In this document: piece after piece, positions 16,238 to 23,896 of the stretch | Layout of the letters: each line of letters opens with the position of its first letter | How positions within the stretch are numbered: the stretch's first letter is position 1 | Source: JAAAPF01 sp964481035 | Lineage (GTDB): Bacteria > Pseudomonadota > Alphaproteobacteria > Geminicoccales > Geminicoccaceae | DNA length: 27,973 nucleotides | Assembly: GCA_964481035.1 (NCBI GenBank) | Contig: CAYZSE010000028.1 | Span: 1 to 27,973 of the forward strand | Reading direction: 5' to 3' | The notes under the pieces: generated by a model | What the model saw: only the letters and a program-made list of their open reading frames with translations | What the model was told of the DNA's origin: nothing | The model's database searches: none | Program-made: the position numbers and the translations under genes

Positions 16238-17035
16238 GTGCCCACCGACCAAGGCTCGCTCGCCGCTCACGACGATGCTCGGGGCATGCCGCTCTGGGTC
16301 CACCCGCTGCGGGTGGCCGATGTCCTGGACGCGCTCGCCAAAGGGGTCGACGACTTCAAGGCGATCCCCACCCACGGCGTCCTGGTCGGTGCGTTCTACG
16401 GGGTCACCGCGCTGCTTCTCGTCGCGATCGCCTTCGACTACGCGCTCTTGCCGCTGATCGTGCCGCTCCTGGGCGGCTTCGCCATGCTTGGCCCGTTCGC
16501 CGCCGTCGGCATCTACGAGCTGAGCCGGCGCCGCGAGGCCGGCCTCGAGACCCGTTGGTGGCACATGGGGGCGGTCTTTCGAGTCCGCTCCCGCGGTGCG
16601 CTGCTGGGCCTGGGCTGCGTCCTCGCCATTCTCTTCTTCGTCTGGATGGCGCTCGCCGCGGTCTTGACCCGGCTGTTCGTCGGCCACGTGAGCGGTGGCC
16701 CGTTGGCGCTCGCGACAGTGCTGTTCACCACCGGCGAGGGCTGGACGCTGCTGGTCCTCGCCAACCTGACGGGCTTCGCCATCGCGGCCGTCGCCTTCTC
16801 GATCTCGGTGGTCGCCTTTCCGCTGCTCGTCGACCGCGATGTCGGGATGATGGACGCTGCGCTGATGTCGGTCCGCGTCGTCGCCGCAAGCCCGGGGCCG
16901 ATGGCGGTCTGGGCGCTGATCGTCGCGGGCCTGCTCGCCATCGGCGCGCTGACGGCCTTGATCGGCCTCGCGGTCGTCCTGCCGATCCTCGGCCACGCCA
17001 CCTGGCACCTCTACCGCAAGACGCTGGTGGATTGA
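16238..17035 (+). CDS. DUF2189 family integral membrane protein
   Basis: The 265-residue protein has an N-terminal soluble part containing PLRVADVLDALAKGVDDFKA, then about six membrane helices, for example HGVLVGAFYGVTALLLVAIA and LLGLGCVLAILFFVWMALAA. The pattern and the sequence MSVRVVAASPGPMAVWALIV match DUF2189 proteins, whose function is unknown. The GTG at 16238 is preferred because GGGAGG stands eight bases upstream; the frame itself is open from 16142. It lies about 100 bases after the cyclase on the same strand and could share its transcript. A hairpin follows its stop. Confidence 0.8.
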   Translation: MPTDQGSLAAHDDARGMPLWVHPLRVADVLDALAKGVDDFKAIPTHGVLVGAFYGVTALLLVAIAFDYALLPLIVPLLGGFAMLGPFAAVGIYELSRRREAGLETRWWHMGAVFRVRSRGALLGLGCVLAILFFVWMALAAVLTRLFVGHVSGGPLALATVLFTTGEGWTLLVLANLTGFAIAAVAFSISVVAFPLLVDRDVGMMDAALMSVRVVAASPGPMAVWALIVAGLLAIGALTALIGLAVVLPILGHATWHLYRKTLVD

Positions 17036-17048
17036 GGCGCGTCCGCGA

Positions 17049-17074
17049 GCCTCGCCGTGCCGCTGCGGCGAGGC
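17049..17074 (+). terminator. Hairpin after the DUF2189 gene
   Basis: GCCTCGCCG (17049-17057) and CGGCGAGGC (17066-17074) pair perfectly around an 8-base loop, 13 bases after the stop at 17035. There is no U-tract. It is probably the end of the cyclase/DUF2189 transcript. Confidence 0.5.
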
Positions 17075-17149
17075 CCGGGAGGCGCCCGCCATCGCGCCCG
17101 GAAGCCCGCGGCGGCCGCCCGGCCACCCGGCGGGCTGGCCGAGGCCGGC

Positions 17150-17331
17150 CTACTTGGCGCCGGCGGTGAGACCGGCGGGCGGGCTCGCCTGCAACGCGGC
17201 ATCGGCGAGGTCGCGGTTGGCGGCACTGGCGAAGCGGTTGGTGTCGCCGCCTTGCGCGCCCTCGAACTCGGGCGAGCCGCGCGCGGCCGCGCCGCCGCGA
17301 CGTCCTGCGTCGCACGGGCGACGACGGCGGA
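17150..17331 (-). other. Coding-like minus-strand tail, possible frameshifted end of the next gene
   Basis: The minus frame ending at the TAG 17150-17152 reads GSPEFEGAQGGDTNRFASAA, then NRDLADAALQASPPAGLTAG and AK, with the G/C-rich third positions typical of real genes here. It has no start of its own close by and lies just after, and in another frame than, the AhpD-like gene ending at 17332. It may be the C terminus of a protein broken by a frameshift or an unrelated short gene. I recognise no domain. Confidence 0.3.
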
Positions 17332-17883
17332 TCACGACGGCGAAACCACGCCCGCCCGGACGGCGCACCTCGGAAGCGACTGCCGGATGGGCGAGGCGGT
17401 CACCGTTATCGTCCGGGTAGGGCACGGCCACCCGGCGTCGCCCGCGCTCCACCGGGCATTCTCCAGGATCTCCAGGGCGACGCAGAGGACCAGCGCCAAG
17501 AGTTGCCGCTCGCCGTAGCCGGCCCGGAACAACGCGCCGACCGCCGCGCGCGAGACGCGCCCGCGGCGCGCCGGCATCTCTCTGGTGCATGCGGCGAGCG
17601 CGGCCCATCTGACGTCGTCGAGCTCGCGGTCGAGGAGCACGCTGCGGCGGACGGCGCGCGGCACGCCGGCACGCCCCGCGCGGCCGGCGGCCGCGGCGAT
17701 CGACCCAGGCCGCCCGTGCTCGCGGGCGATGATCAGGCGCACGAAGGCAGCCTCGGCCGCGGTCAGCAGAGGGCTGCCGGCGAGCCGGGTCGCCGCTCGG
17801 CCTTGGATCTGGTCGAGTGCTCGCCACGGGTCCTCGATGTCGCGCCGCCCGTGGCGCTCGACAACAGCGACGTGCTCCAACAT
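17332..17883 (-). CDS. Divergent AhpD/carboxymuconolactone-decarboxylase-like protein
   Basis: The 183-residue product has the AhpD-fold helix pattern in SRAAVGALFRAGYGERQLLA and VLCVALEILENARWS. This aligns with VAVERFLAAGYEERHILGIV and LALAVKTLSNYANHL in the family member at 21622. The redox CxxC-xxxH motif of the family is absent: the corresponding helix has only isolated residues. After about residue 150 the sequence turns unlike the family, which could mean a frameshift (see 17150-17331). The ATG at 17883 has GGAG eight bases upstream. It lies 118 bases after the TVP38-family gene on the same strand. Without the cysteines it cannot work as a classical AhpD peroxidase partner. Its role is unknown. 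Confidence 0.5.
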   Translation of the reverse strand: MLEHVAVVERHGRRDIEDPWRALDQIQGRAATRLAGSPLLTAAEAAFVRLIIAREHGRPGSIAAAAGRAGRAGVPRAVRRSVLLDRELDDVRWAALAACTREMPARRGRVSRAAVGALFRAGYGERQLLALVLCVALEILENARWSAGDAGWPCPTRTITVTASPIRQSLPRCAVRAGVVSPS

Positions 17884-18001
17884 GGCCTTGCTCCGCGTGG
17901 TCGCGGTGCGCCCGGGCGGCGCCCGCCGACACCCCGCATCATGCCGGAAGAGGCGCCGGTCTCGGTGTATCGACGGCTACGGGTCGCGTGAGCGTGAGGG
18001 C

Positions 18002-18739
18002 TCAACCGCGGCGCCGACGCCAGCGCTTGTAGGCGACGGGCAGCAGCGCCAAGACCGCGAGCCCGATCAGCGGGCCCAGGACCTCGGGCCGGAAGATCAC
18101 ACCGAGATCGGGCCGCCCGCCCTGCTCGAGCACGGCGCCGATGCCGTTGCCCACGCTGACATAGACCGCCGTGCCCGGGAGGATGCCGAGTACCGTCGCC
18201 AGCGCATAGGTCCGCAGCGGCACCCCGAGAAAGGCCGGGACGAGGTTGACCAGCCAGAACGGGAAGAGGGGGATCAGGCGCAACACCAGCAGGTAGCTGA
18301 GCGCATCGTCGCGGAAGCCCTGCTCCATCCGCGCCATGCGGCCGTCGATCCGCCGGCGCAGGGGCTCGCCCAGCGCGGTCTTGGCGACGAGGAAGACGAC
18401 GCTCGCGCCGACGGTGGCGGCCGTCGCGACGACGACGATACCGAGCCACAGGCCAAAGAGCAGCCCGCCGGCGAGGGTCAGGATCGTCGCGCCGGGCACC
18501 GAGGCGGCGACCGCGGCGGCGTAGACGACGGCGAAGACGGCCGGCGCCGCGATCGGCCTCGCCTCTGCCCAAGCCTGCAGGGCGTCGTAGTGGCTGCGCA
18601 GCGTGTCGAACGAGAGGTAGCGGTCGAGACCGCTCGCGAAGACGGTGATGATCAGCGCCGCCAGAGCGAGCAGCGGCAGCAGGCGGTGCCACCACGGACG
18701 CGGGCGCGGCGTGTCGGCCGGCGGTCGATCCATCGTCAT
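18002..18739 (-). CDS. TVP38/TMEM64 (DedA-like) family membrane protein
   Basis: The 245-residue protein has a basic N terminus, a first helix LLPLLALAALIITVFASGLD and the family core SVPGATILTLAGGLLFGLWL. These are followed by the conserved RLIPLFPFWLVNLVPAFLGV and GILPGTAVYVSVGNG, which contain the re-entrant loops of VTT/DedA-type proteins, and a last helix with a tail of Arg residues. The family is linked to lipid scrambling or ion-coupled transport in the inner membrane. Its ATG lies nine bases after the Crp-type gene stop, with GAGG upstream. It is therefore the third gene of the GH15, Crp, TVP38 operon. Confidence 0.88.
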   Translation of the reverse strand: MTMDRPPADTPRPRPWWHRLLPLLALAALIITVFASGLDRYLSFDTLRSHYDALQAWAEARPIAAPAVFAVVYAAAVAASVPGATILTLAGGLLFGLWLGIVVVATAATVGASVVFLVAKTALGEPLRRRIDGRMARMEQGFRDDALSYLLVLRLIPLFPFWLVNLVPAFLGVPLRTYALATVLGILPGTAVYVSVGNGIGAVLEQGGRPDLGVIFRPEVLGPLIGLAVLALLPVAYKRWRRRRG

Positions 18740-18748
18740 CGGGGATCC

Positions 18749-19510
18749 TCAATGGGGCTGGGGCCGGTCGTTCGCCCGATTCATCATGGTGCCCGACGTC
18801 GCCTCGTCGAGGCCGGCCAACGCCTGCAGCTTCCCGGGTGTCGGCACCAGCAGCGCACGGCCGCGGCGGGCGAAGACCCCCGCCTGGCGCAGCTGGACCA
18901 TGATCCGGCCGACCGTCTCGCGCGTCGTGCCGGTGGCGGCGGCGATGGCGTCCTGCGTCGGCAACGGCTCGACGACGAGGCCGCCGGCCTCGAAGCGGCT
19001 CGGCAGGCGCAAGAGGTGTCGGGCGATGCGCTGGACCGCGCCCATGGTCGCCAGCTCGGTGATCTTGAGGTCGGCGAACCGCAGGGAGCGGGCGAGCCGT
19101 CGCAGCAGCCCGAGCGCCACCTCGGGCTGGGCGCGCAGCAGCTCGCGAAACGCCGACGCCGGCAGCGCCGCGCTGAGGCCGTCGGTGAGCGCGACGACGC
19201 TCGCCGAACGCCCGCCGCCGTCGAGTGCCGCGAGCTCCCCCAAGACCGCACCCGTCTCGACGACGTCGTAGGTGACCTCGCGTCCATCGGGGCCCGTGTC
19301 GAGCACCCTTGCCGTTCCCTCGATCAGCAGCAGGACATCGCCGCCCAGCTCGTCGCGGTCGATGAGCATCGCCCCGGCGGCGTGGCGCCGCCAGCGGCAG
19401 CGCGCGGCCAGCTGCGCCAGCACCTCCGGTGCGAGGCCCGCCAGAATCTCGACGACGCCCAAAGCGGCGACCGGGTCGGCGACCGCGTTGTCCCGGTCGT
19501 CGGTGGTCAT
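18749..19510 (-). CDS. Crp/Fnr family transcription regulator
   Basis: The 253-residue protein has an N-terminal cyclic-nucleotide-binding fold, with a phosphate-binding cassette read as LGELAALDGGGRSASV (about residues 90-105; Glu92, Arg101 and Ser102 placed as in cAMP-binding Crp). It ends in a winged helix-turn-helix (PTQDAIAAATGTTRETVGRI, then MVQLRQAGVFARRGRALLV). No Fnr-type cysteine cluster is present, so oxygen sensing by an iron-sulfur cluster is unlikely. Its ATG overlaps the GH15 stop (ATGA) and its stop lies nine bases before the TVP38 start. A class III cyclase encoded at 14717 could supply its ligand. No clear Crp site was found by eye. Confidence 0.9.
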   Translation of the reverse strand: MTTDDRDNAVADPVAALGVVEILAGLAPEVLAQLAARCRWRRHAAGAMLIDRDELGGDVLLLIEGTARVLDTGPDGREVTYDVVETGAVLGELAALDGGGRSASVVALTDGLSAALPASAFRELLRAQPEVALGLLRRLARSLRFADLKITELATMGAVQRIARHLLRLPSRFEAGGLVVEPLPTQDAIAAATGTTRETVGRIMVQLRQAGVFARRGRALLVPTPGKLQALAGLDEATSGTMMNRANDRPQPH

Positions 19511-21468
19511 GGCCAGAGGAGGATCGAAGCGGGCGAGCTGCGCAGCCGCCCGACGCGTTGGCAGGTCCGCAGCGCCGCCCAGAGCGCTCGCCAGCCGAAG
19601 ACCCGGCCGACGGCGCGCTCGGCGCGGTCGGCGTAGGTGCCCAGCACGCCGCCCCGGCCATGACGACGATAGAGCTCGAGATTGACCGCGGAACCGGCCA
19701 GCGCGAGATGGCTGAACGCCTGCGGCATGTTGCCGAGGAACGCGCCAGTCGCCGGGTCGATCTCCTCGGCGAGCAGGCCGAGCGTGCCGGCCCGCGCGCC
19801 GAGCCGGTCGAACAGCTCCGCCGCGTCGTCGGGCCGGTCGGCGGCGAGGTAGGCGTCGACCAGCCAAAATCCGCAGGCGACGAAGGCCCCCTCATCCCCG
19901 CCGAGGCCGTCGTCGGTGCGATGGCGGCGGACCAGGTCGCCGCGGCGCAGCTCCCGCTCCACCAGGTCGATGGTCGCCGTCAGGGTCGTGTGATCCAAGG
20001 GGAACGCGACCGCGGTCGCGAGCAGCGTCGCCGCATCGGCTTCCGGCCGCTCGAAGGCCTGCTTGAGCGCCGCGGTCGCGTCATCGCACCCGGCGGCCAG
20101 GATCTCCTGGTGGATGCGGTCGGCCACGTTACGCCAGCGCTTCGGGTCGTCGAGGCCGAGATGCGCGGCGCGATCGGCGGCGACCCAGCCCATGAGCTTG
20201 CCGTGGACGTGATGCGCCGGCGGCCCGCGCATCTCCCACAAGCCCTGATCCGGCTCGTGCCAGGAGAGGGCGACCTGCTCGGCGAGGGTCGTCAACAGCC
20301 GTCTTTCTTGCCGCCCCAATCGTCCGCCGAGCCGCTCGTAGAGGAGCGCCAGGTCGAGAACCTGGCCGTACACGTCGAGCTGGCGCTGCTCGAAGGCGCC
20401 GTTGCCGGTGCGCACCGGGCGGCTCGAGGCGTAGCCGTCGAGGCCGGGCCAAGCGCGCTCCTCGAGCGCGGCCTCGGCGTCGAGCCCGTACATGATCTGC
20501 ACGGTCGGCAGCGTCTCGCGCACGCATCGCCCTAGAAAGTCGACATAGGCGCGAGCCTCGCCGCCATAGCCGAGCACCGCGAGCGCATAGAGCGTGAAGC
20601 AGGAATCCCTGAGCCAGCTGAAGCGATAATCCCAATTGCGCCCGGCGCCGACGGCCTCCGGCAACGACGTCGTCAGCGCCGCGGCGAGCGCGCCCGTGGG
20701 CGCGTAGGTCATGAGCTTGAGCACGAGCGCGCTGCGCCGGACGAGCGCCGCGTGCGGTCCCCGGTAGCGGCAGTAGGCGAGCCATTCGCCCCAGAACGCC
20801 TGCGTCACGCCCTCGAAGGCGTGCGCCCGTTGAAGCGGTGTCTCGCCCGCGACGTGGGTCGCCGCGAGCACGAAGAGTGCGCTCTCGCCCGCGCGCAGCG
20901 GGAAGCGGCCGCGGGCGGTGGCGCCGTCGACTGCGAGCGGGACGCTCGCGAACAGCGCCGGCACGCCGTCGCCGACGATGGCCGAACCCTCGCGCCGCAG
21001 GGGGACGGCGAGCCGATCCCACCCGGCGCTCGGCCGGTAGACCGTCACCATCTCGACCTCGCCCTCGAGCGCTTCGACGCGACGCACGAGCCAATGCGGC
21101 GCGCGAACAGAGGTATAGTCGTGCGGCCCGGCGCCGTCGCGGCGACCCAGCGGCATGAAATCGACGACGCGGACGCGGCCGGTGGCGCTCGTCAAGTCCG
21201 TCTCGTGGATGTTGGTGTCGGGCCGATAGCCGCGCGTGGTCGAAGCGGGTGCCGTCGCCGCCATCGACCAGAACCCGCCGCGCGCGTCGTCCACGAGGCG
21301 ACAGAACACCGGATCGGCGTCGAAGCGCCGTTGGCAGCACCAATCGATCCGCGCGTCGCCGCCGACGAGGGCGGCGCCGTGGCAGTCGCCGATGGCCGCG
21401 TAGTCGGCGATCGGCCGATAGCCCCCGAAGGTGGGCTTCGTGGTCGAGGCGAGCGCGGAATCGTCCAT
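19507..21468 (-). CDS. GH15 family glycoside hydrolase (glucoamylase/trehalase type)
   Basis: The 653-residue protein begins with the family's YRPIADYAAIGDCHGAALVG and IDWCCQRRFDADPVF. Residues about 1-260 form the beta-sandwich domain. The (alpha/alpha)6 barrel follows, with NWDYRFSWLRDSCFTLYAL, then QLDVYGQVLDLALL. The two catalytic acids are visible: Glu412 in GLWEMRG and Glu568/569 in EEIDPATGAFLGNMPQAFSH. There is no signal peptide, so it acts inside the cell, plausibly on trehalose, maltodextrin or a stress-related glucoside. It is the first gene of the operon with the Crp-type regulator. The ribosome site before 21468 is weak. Confidence 0.92.
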   Translation of the reverse strand: MDDSALASTTKPTFGGYRPIADYAAIGDCHGAALVGGDARIDWCCQRRFDADPVFCRLVDDARGGFWSMAATAPASTTRGYRPDTNIHETDLTSATGRVRVVDFMPLGRRDGAGPHDYTSVRAPHWLVRRVEALEGEVEMVTVYRPSAGWDRLAVPLRREGSAIVGDGVPALFASVPLAVDGATARGRFPLRAGESALFVLAATHVAGETPLQRAHAFEGVTQAFWGEWLAYCRYRGPHAALVRRSALVLKLMTYAPTGALAAALTTSLPEAVGAGRNWDYRFSWLRDSCFTLYALAVLGYGGEARAYVDFLGRCVRETLPTVQIMYGLDAEAALEERAWPGLDGYASSRPVRTGNGAFEQRQLDVYGQVLDLALLYERLGGRLGRQERRLLTTLAEQVALSWHEPDQGLWEMRGPPAHHVHGKLMGWVAADRAAHLGLDDPKRWRNVADRIHQEILAAGCDDATAALKQAFERPEADAATLLATAVAFPLDHTTLTATIDLVERELRRGDLVRRHRTDDGLGGDEGAFVACGFWLVDAYLAADRPDDAAELFDRLGARAGTLGLLAEEIDPATGAFLGNMPQAFSHLALAGSAVNLELYRRHGRGGVLGTYADRAERAVGRVFGWRALWAALRTCQRVGRLRSSPASILLWP

Positions 21469-21621
21469 GACCGTGAGATGAACCGCCTCGGCGCTTCATG
21501 CCAGTCAACCCCGAACACAGCCGCGTGCGCGGCAGGGGGAGCGACGCCTCACCGATACGTGCGTGGACCGTGAAGGCCCGGGTCTGTCACCCACGGCTCG
21601 GCTTAGCGCAAGGAGGCCACC

Positions 21622-22212
21622 ATGAATGCGGACTATCGCCTGCACCTGCCGCCGCAGCAGCTCGATGCGGCCGAAGGCGAGGCCCGCCGCGTCCTCGAGA
21701 AGGCGGCGAGCGAGGTCGGCTTCGTTCCCAACATGTACGCGAACATGGCGAATGCGCCCGAATTGCTGGAGACCTATCTCGACGGCTATGCCCGCTTTCG
21801 TAGCGATGCGGGCTTCACGCCGCCGGAGCAGGAGGTCGTCTTCTTGACGATCAGCCGCTTCAATGGCTGCGATTATTGCATGAGCGCGCACTCGATGCTC
21901 GGCGCTCAGGTGGCCAAGCTCGACGACGCCTCGCTGACAGCGCTGCGCACCGACGCGCCGGTGCCGGACGCGAAGCTGCAGGCGCTGGCGGCCTTCACCG
22001 AGGAGATGGTCCGCACCCGGGGCCTGCCGTCGCGCGTAGCCGTCGAGCGCTTCCTCGCCGCCGGCTACGAGGAGCGCCACATCCTCGGGATCGTCCTCGC
22101 CCTCGCGGTCAAGACGCTCAGCAACTACGCCAACCACCTCTTCCACACCGAGCTGGATGCGGTGTTCGCCGAGTACGCGTGGCCCGCCCCCGACGGCCGC
22201 GACGCGGCCTAG
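21622..22212 (+). CDS. AhpD-fold (carboxymuconolactone decarboxylase/peroxidase-related) protein
   Basis: The 196-residue protein carries FLTISRFNGCDYCMSAHSML, in which Cys83, Cys86 and His90 make the CxxCxxxH redox site of AhpD-like proteins. The following helices (AGYEERHILGIVLALAVKTL, then SNYANHLFHTELD) are typical of the peroxidase-related subfamily of usual length. An ideal AAGGAGG site eight bases before the ATG suggests high expression. It faces away from the GH15 operon across a 153-base intergenic region. Likely roles are peroxide detoxification or thiol repair in the cytoplasm. Two weaker relatives lie at 17332 and 26755. Confidence 0.92.
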   Translation: MNADYRLHLPPQQLDAAEGEARRVLEKAASEVGFVPNMYANMANAPELLETYLDGYARFRSDAGFTPPEQEVVFLTISRFNGCDYCMSAHSMLGAQVAKLDDASLTALRTDAPVPDAKLQALAAFTEEMVRTRGLPSRVAVERFLAAGYEERHILGIVLALAVKTLSNYANHLFHTELDAVFAEYAWPAPDGRDAA

Positions 22213-22217
22213 CGCAC

Positions 22218-22252
22218 TGACGCCATCGAAGCGTGCAGCTTCGATGGCGTCA
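22218..22252. terminator. Hairpin 1 of the cluster, right after the AhpD-type gene
   Basis: TGACGCCATCGAAGC (22218-22232) and its perfect complement (22238-22252) enclose the loop GTGCA, five bases after the TAG. It is the likely transcript end for the AhpD-type gene, though without a U-tract. Its stop codon context CCTAGCGC recurs at the stop of the PagL-type gene (27925-27932). Confidence 0.7.
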
Positions 22253-22285
22253 ACGAGCACGAGCTCGATCGAAGCGAGCAGCTTT

Positions 22286-22318
22286 GGCGCGTTCGGATGT
22301 GCGGCATCCGAATGCGCC
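22286..22318. repeat. Hairpin 2 of the cluster
   Basis: GGCGCGTTCGGATG (22286-22299) and CATCCGAATGCGCC (22305-22318) pair over 14 positions, one of them G-U, around the loop TGCGG. It is an extragenic palindrome between two further hairpins. It shows no coding content. Confidence 0.65.
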
Positions 22319-22324
22319 GCTGCA

Positions 22325-22424
22325 CTAGCGCGCTTTCCGAACGGCTCGCCCATCCCGCACCCCTGCCCGACCGCCCATGGCATCATGCCCTCGTGGGCGG
22401 TCGGGCAGGGGTGCGGGATGGGCG
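22325..22424. repeat. Hairpin 3, 31-bp palindrome with a dispersed repeat in its left arm
   Basis: Bases 22347-22377 pair perfectly with 22394-22424, a 31-base-pair stem around a 16-base loop. The left flank and arm (22325-22372) match the last 48 bases of the window (27926-27973) at about 40 of 48 positions by hand alignment, so this is a dispersed element. The shared part begins CTAGCGCG and contains CATCCCGCACCCC. The stem is too long for an ordinary terminator and suggests an extragenic palindromic repeat or a miniature mobile element. Bases 22425-22584 contain nothing I recognise. Confidence 0.75.
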
Positions 22425-22584
22425 CAGATCAACCCGATCGGAAAACGCGGTGGACACGGCCTCACACCGGATCACCGTCCCGCGTGCCGTAGCGGTGGCT
22501 ACAGGGCCCGGCGGCGGTCTCCTGGCAGCCTCTCGCATGCGTCGCCGCAGGCGGGTGGCGGCGCCTTTCGGAGAAGGGCGAGCC

Positions 22585-22773
22585 ATGCCGGGTCAAAGCT
22601 GGGTCCCATCGGCCAATTCCGCGCCGCACGCGAAACACCAGGCTTTCGCCGGGCGGCGACGTGCCGTCGAGGATCACGGCCGCTGGCCGGCCGCGGCGAC
22701 GGTCCCGTTCGCGGCGAGCCTGGCGCTCGGCCTCTGGGCCGCCATCATCGGCCTCATCCGGATGCTTCTCTGA
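22585..22773 (+). CDS. Small single-pass membrane protein, unknown
   Basis: A 62-residue frame starts at an ATG preceded by GGAGAAGGGC. It has a hydrophilic N-terminal part (MPGQSWVPSANSAPHAKHQA) and ends in one hydrophobic segment (VPFAASLALGLWAAIIGLIR, then MLL). The C-terminal helix with almost no residue after it resembles tail-anchored small proteins. I do not recognise the family. It ends 26 bases before the end of the convergent cytochrome gene. Confidence 0.42.
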   Translation: MPGQSWVPSANSAPHAKHQAFAGRRRAVEDHGRWPAAATVPFAASLALGLWAAIIGLIRMLL

Positions 22774-22799
22774 CGCCGGATGTCTCTCTGGCCAGCGCC

Positions 22800-23231
22800 T
22801 CAGCGGGCGGCGAAGCGCTTCTGCTCGGCTTCGACGAAGGCGGCGAGCGCCGCGAGCTCGACGCTGTCCCACGGCAGCGGCTCGGCACCCATCGGGACGA
22901 CCATGCAGAGCTGCACCATCTCGGCGGCGTTGACCTCGGCGAGCCCCGCCACGTCCTGGCCCATCTGGACGCGGTGCGGGTACGGCTCCTTGAACGTATC
23001 GCTGTACGACTGGAAGTCGGCGTGGCAGGTGCTGCACGACATGCCCGTCGTGCCGAGGCTCGCGTCGACGAAGAGTTCCGCGCCGCGCGCCTCGAGCTCG
23101 TCGGTCGGGGCCTCGTGAAGTTGCGTGCCGGCGGGCTGGCTGACCTGTTCAGAGCCGACGTTCTGCGCGCCGACGGGGCTCGTCGCGATGACGGCGAGCA
23201 CGGTCAGTGCGGGGGCGAGGTCGCGTGGCAT
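22800..23231 (-). CDS. Mono-heme c-type cytochrome, SoxA-like
   Basis: The 143-residue protein starts with a signal peptide (MPRDLAPALTVLAVIATSPV, then GAQ) and has one heme site, SCSTCH (Cys66, Cys69, His70), preceded by RGAELFVDASLG. The C-terminal part, AAEMVQLCMVVPMGAEPLPW followed by DSVELAALAAFVEAE, resembles the end of SoxA/SoxX-type cytochromes. There a Cys in this position binds heme iron. Cys109 or one of Met90, Met110 and Met114 may therefore be the distal ligand. The ATG at 23231 has AAGGAT eight bases upstream. No other sox gene is visible. It should act as a periplasmic electron carrier or sulfur-compound binder. The SoxA link is an inference. Confidence 0.8.
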   Translation of the reverse strand: MPRDLAPALTVLAVIATSPVGAQNVGSEQVSQPAGTQLHEAPTDELEARGAELFVDASLGTTGMSCSTCHADFQSYSDTFKEPYPHRVQMGQDVAGLAEVNAAEMVQLCMVVPMGAEPLPWDSVELAALAAFVEAEQKRFAAR

Positions 23232-23677
23232 GGCATGATCCTTCGAGCGGGTTCGCCGGCGAGGAGCATCGGGCAAGACACCTCGGTGCGCCAACGATCT
23301 GAAGCCGTTCTCTCCCGATCGTGAGTTCCCTCGGCCACGCCGCGCCGCGCTGCGCGTCGATGGGCCATCGGCGCATGACGGGCGACGACGTCGGCCGGGT
23401 GCGCAGGGACGGCGAAAACATGGCGGGCGCCTCGACAGCAGTTCGCTGGCCGTGCCGCCGGAGGGCCCAACCCTCGTCGACGGCGTCCTCGCACGCGTGG
23501 AGCGCGTGGCGCTGGTTCCCCTTCGAGACGCGGATGAGGCGCGCGTCGCAGCCACGGCCCTCGGGCTCGCGGAGCCCTCTCGGGGAAACGCGGTCGGGAC
23601 ACGGGGGCGGGACGCGCGCCCGCGCGGCCGAGCACCCGAGCGACTTCCTCTCGCCCACGCCGGCCGAGGGCCCGCCT
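23232..23677. other. Gene-free stretch upstream of the cytochrome gene
   Basis: About 445 bases with only overlapping Arg/Pro-rich frames on both strands and no motif that I recognise. It must contain the promoter of the cytochrome gene. No hairpin of note was seen. Confidence 0.35.
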
Positions 23678-23896
23678 CTAGGCGACGCGGCGATTGGCCG
23701 GCGGCTGCCGGCGCTCCCGCGCGACCATGCCGACGAGCGACCAGAGGCGCGCCTGCGCGGCGGCGGCCGCCGCCTCGCGCTCCCGGCTCCACGGGATGCC
23801 GTCGCAGGTCCGCAGGCGCACCGGCCCCAGGAGCTGCGCCGCGAGGCGGCCGCGGCGATCCGGCAGGCGATCATTGGTCTCGAGACTGTGCTCCAT
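23678..23896 (-). CDS. Small soluble hypothetical protein
   Basis: A 72-residue frame begins MEHSLETNDRLPDRRGRLAA and continues QLLGPVRLRTCDGIPWSRER, ending VARERRQPPANRRVA. The ATG has a full GGAGGA site seven bases upstream, the main reason to accept it. The middle is Ala-rich and probably helical, with basic ends. It is divergent from the flavoprotein gene at 24116 and lies on the same strand as the cytochrome gene, about 450 bases away. I recognise no family. Confidence 0.45.
   Translation of the reverse strand: MEHSLETNDRLPDRRGRLAAQLLGPVRLRTCDGIPWSREREAAAAAAQARLWSLVGMVARERRQPPANRRVA

Noticed and set aside
14704..17169. Very long plus-strand open frame (over 800 codons) overlapping the cyclase and DUF2189 genes
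   Set aside because: Its product is Arg/Ala/Gly-rich without motifs, and the overlapping frame carries clear cyclase residues. It is an artefact of high G+C.
17585..19636. Long plus-strand open frame opposite the TVP38 and Crp genes
   Set aside because: The minus strand encodes recognisable TVP38 and Crp domains. The plus frame has only low-complexity, Gln/Arg-rich sequence.
22347..22424. Long palindrome considered as CRISPR repeat, integron attC site or IS terminal repeat
   Set aside because: Only one palindrome with no spacer series; no attC core sites (RYYYAAC/GTTRRRY) were seen; no transposase gene lies beside it. It is treated as an extragenic palindromic repeat.
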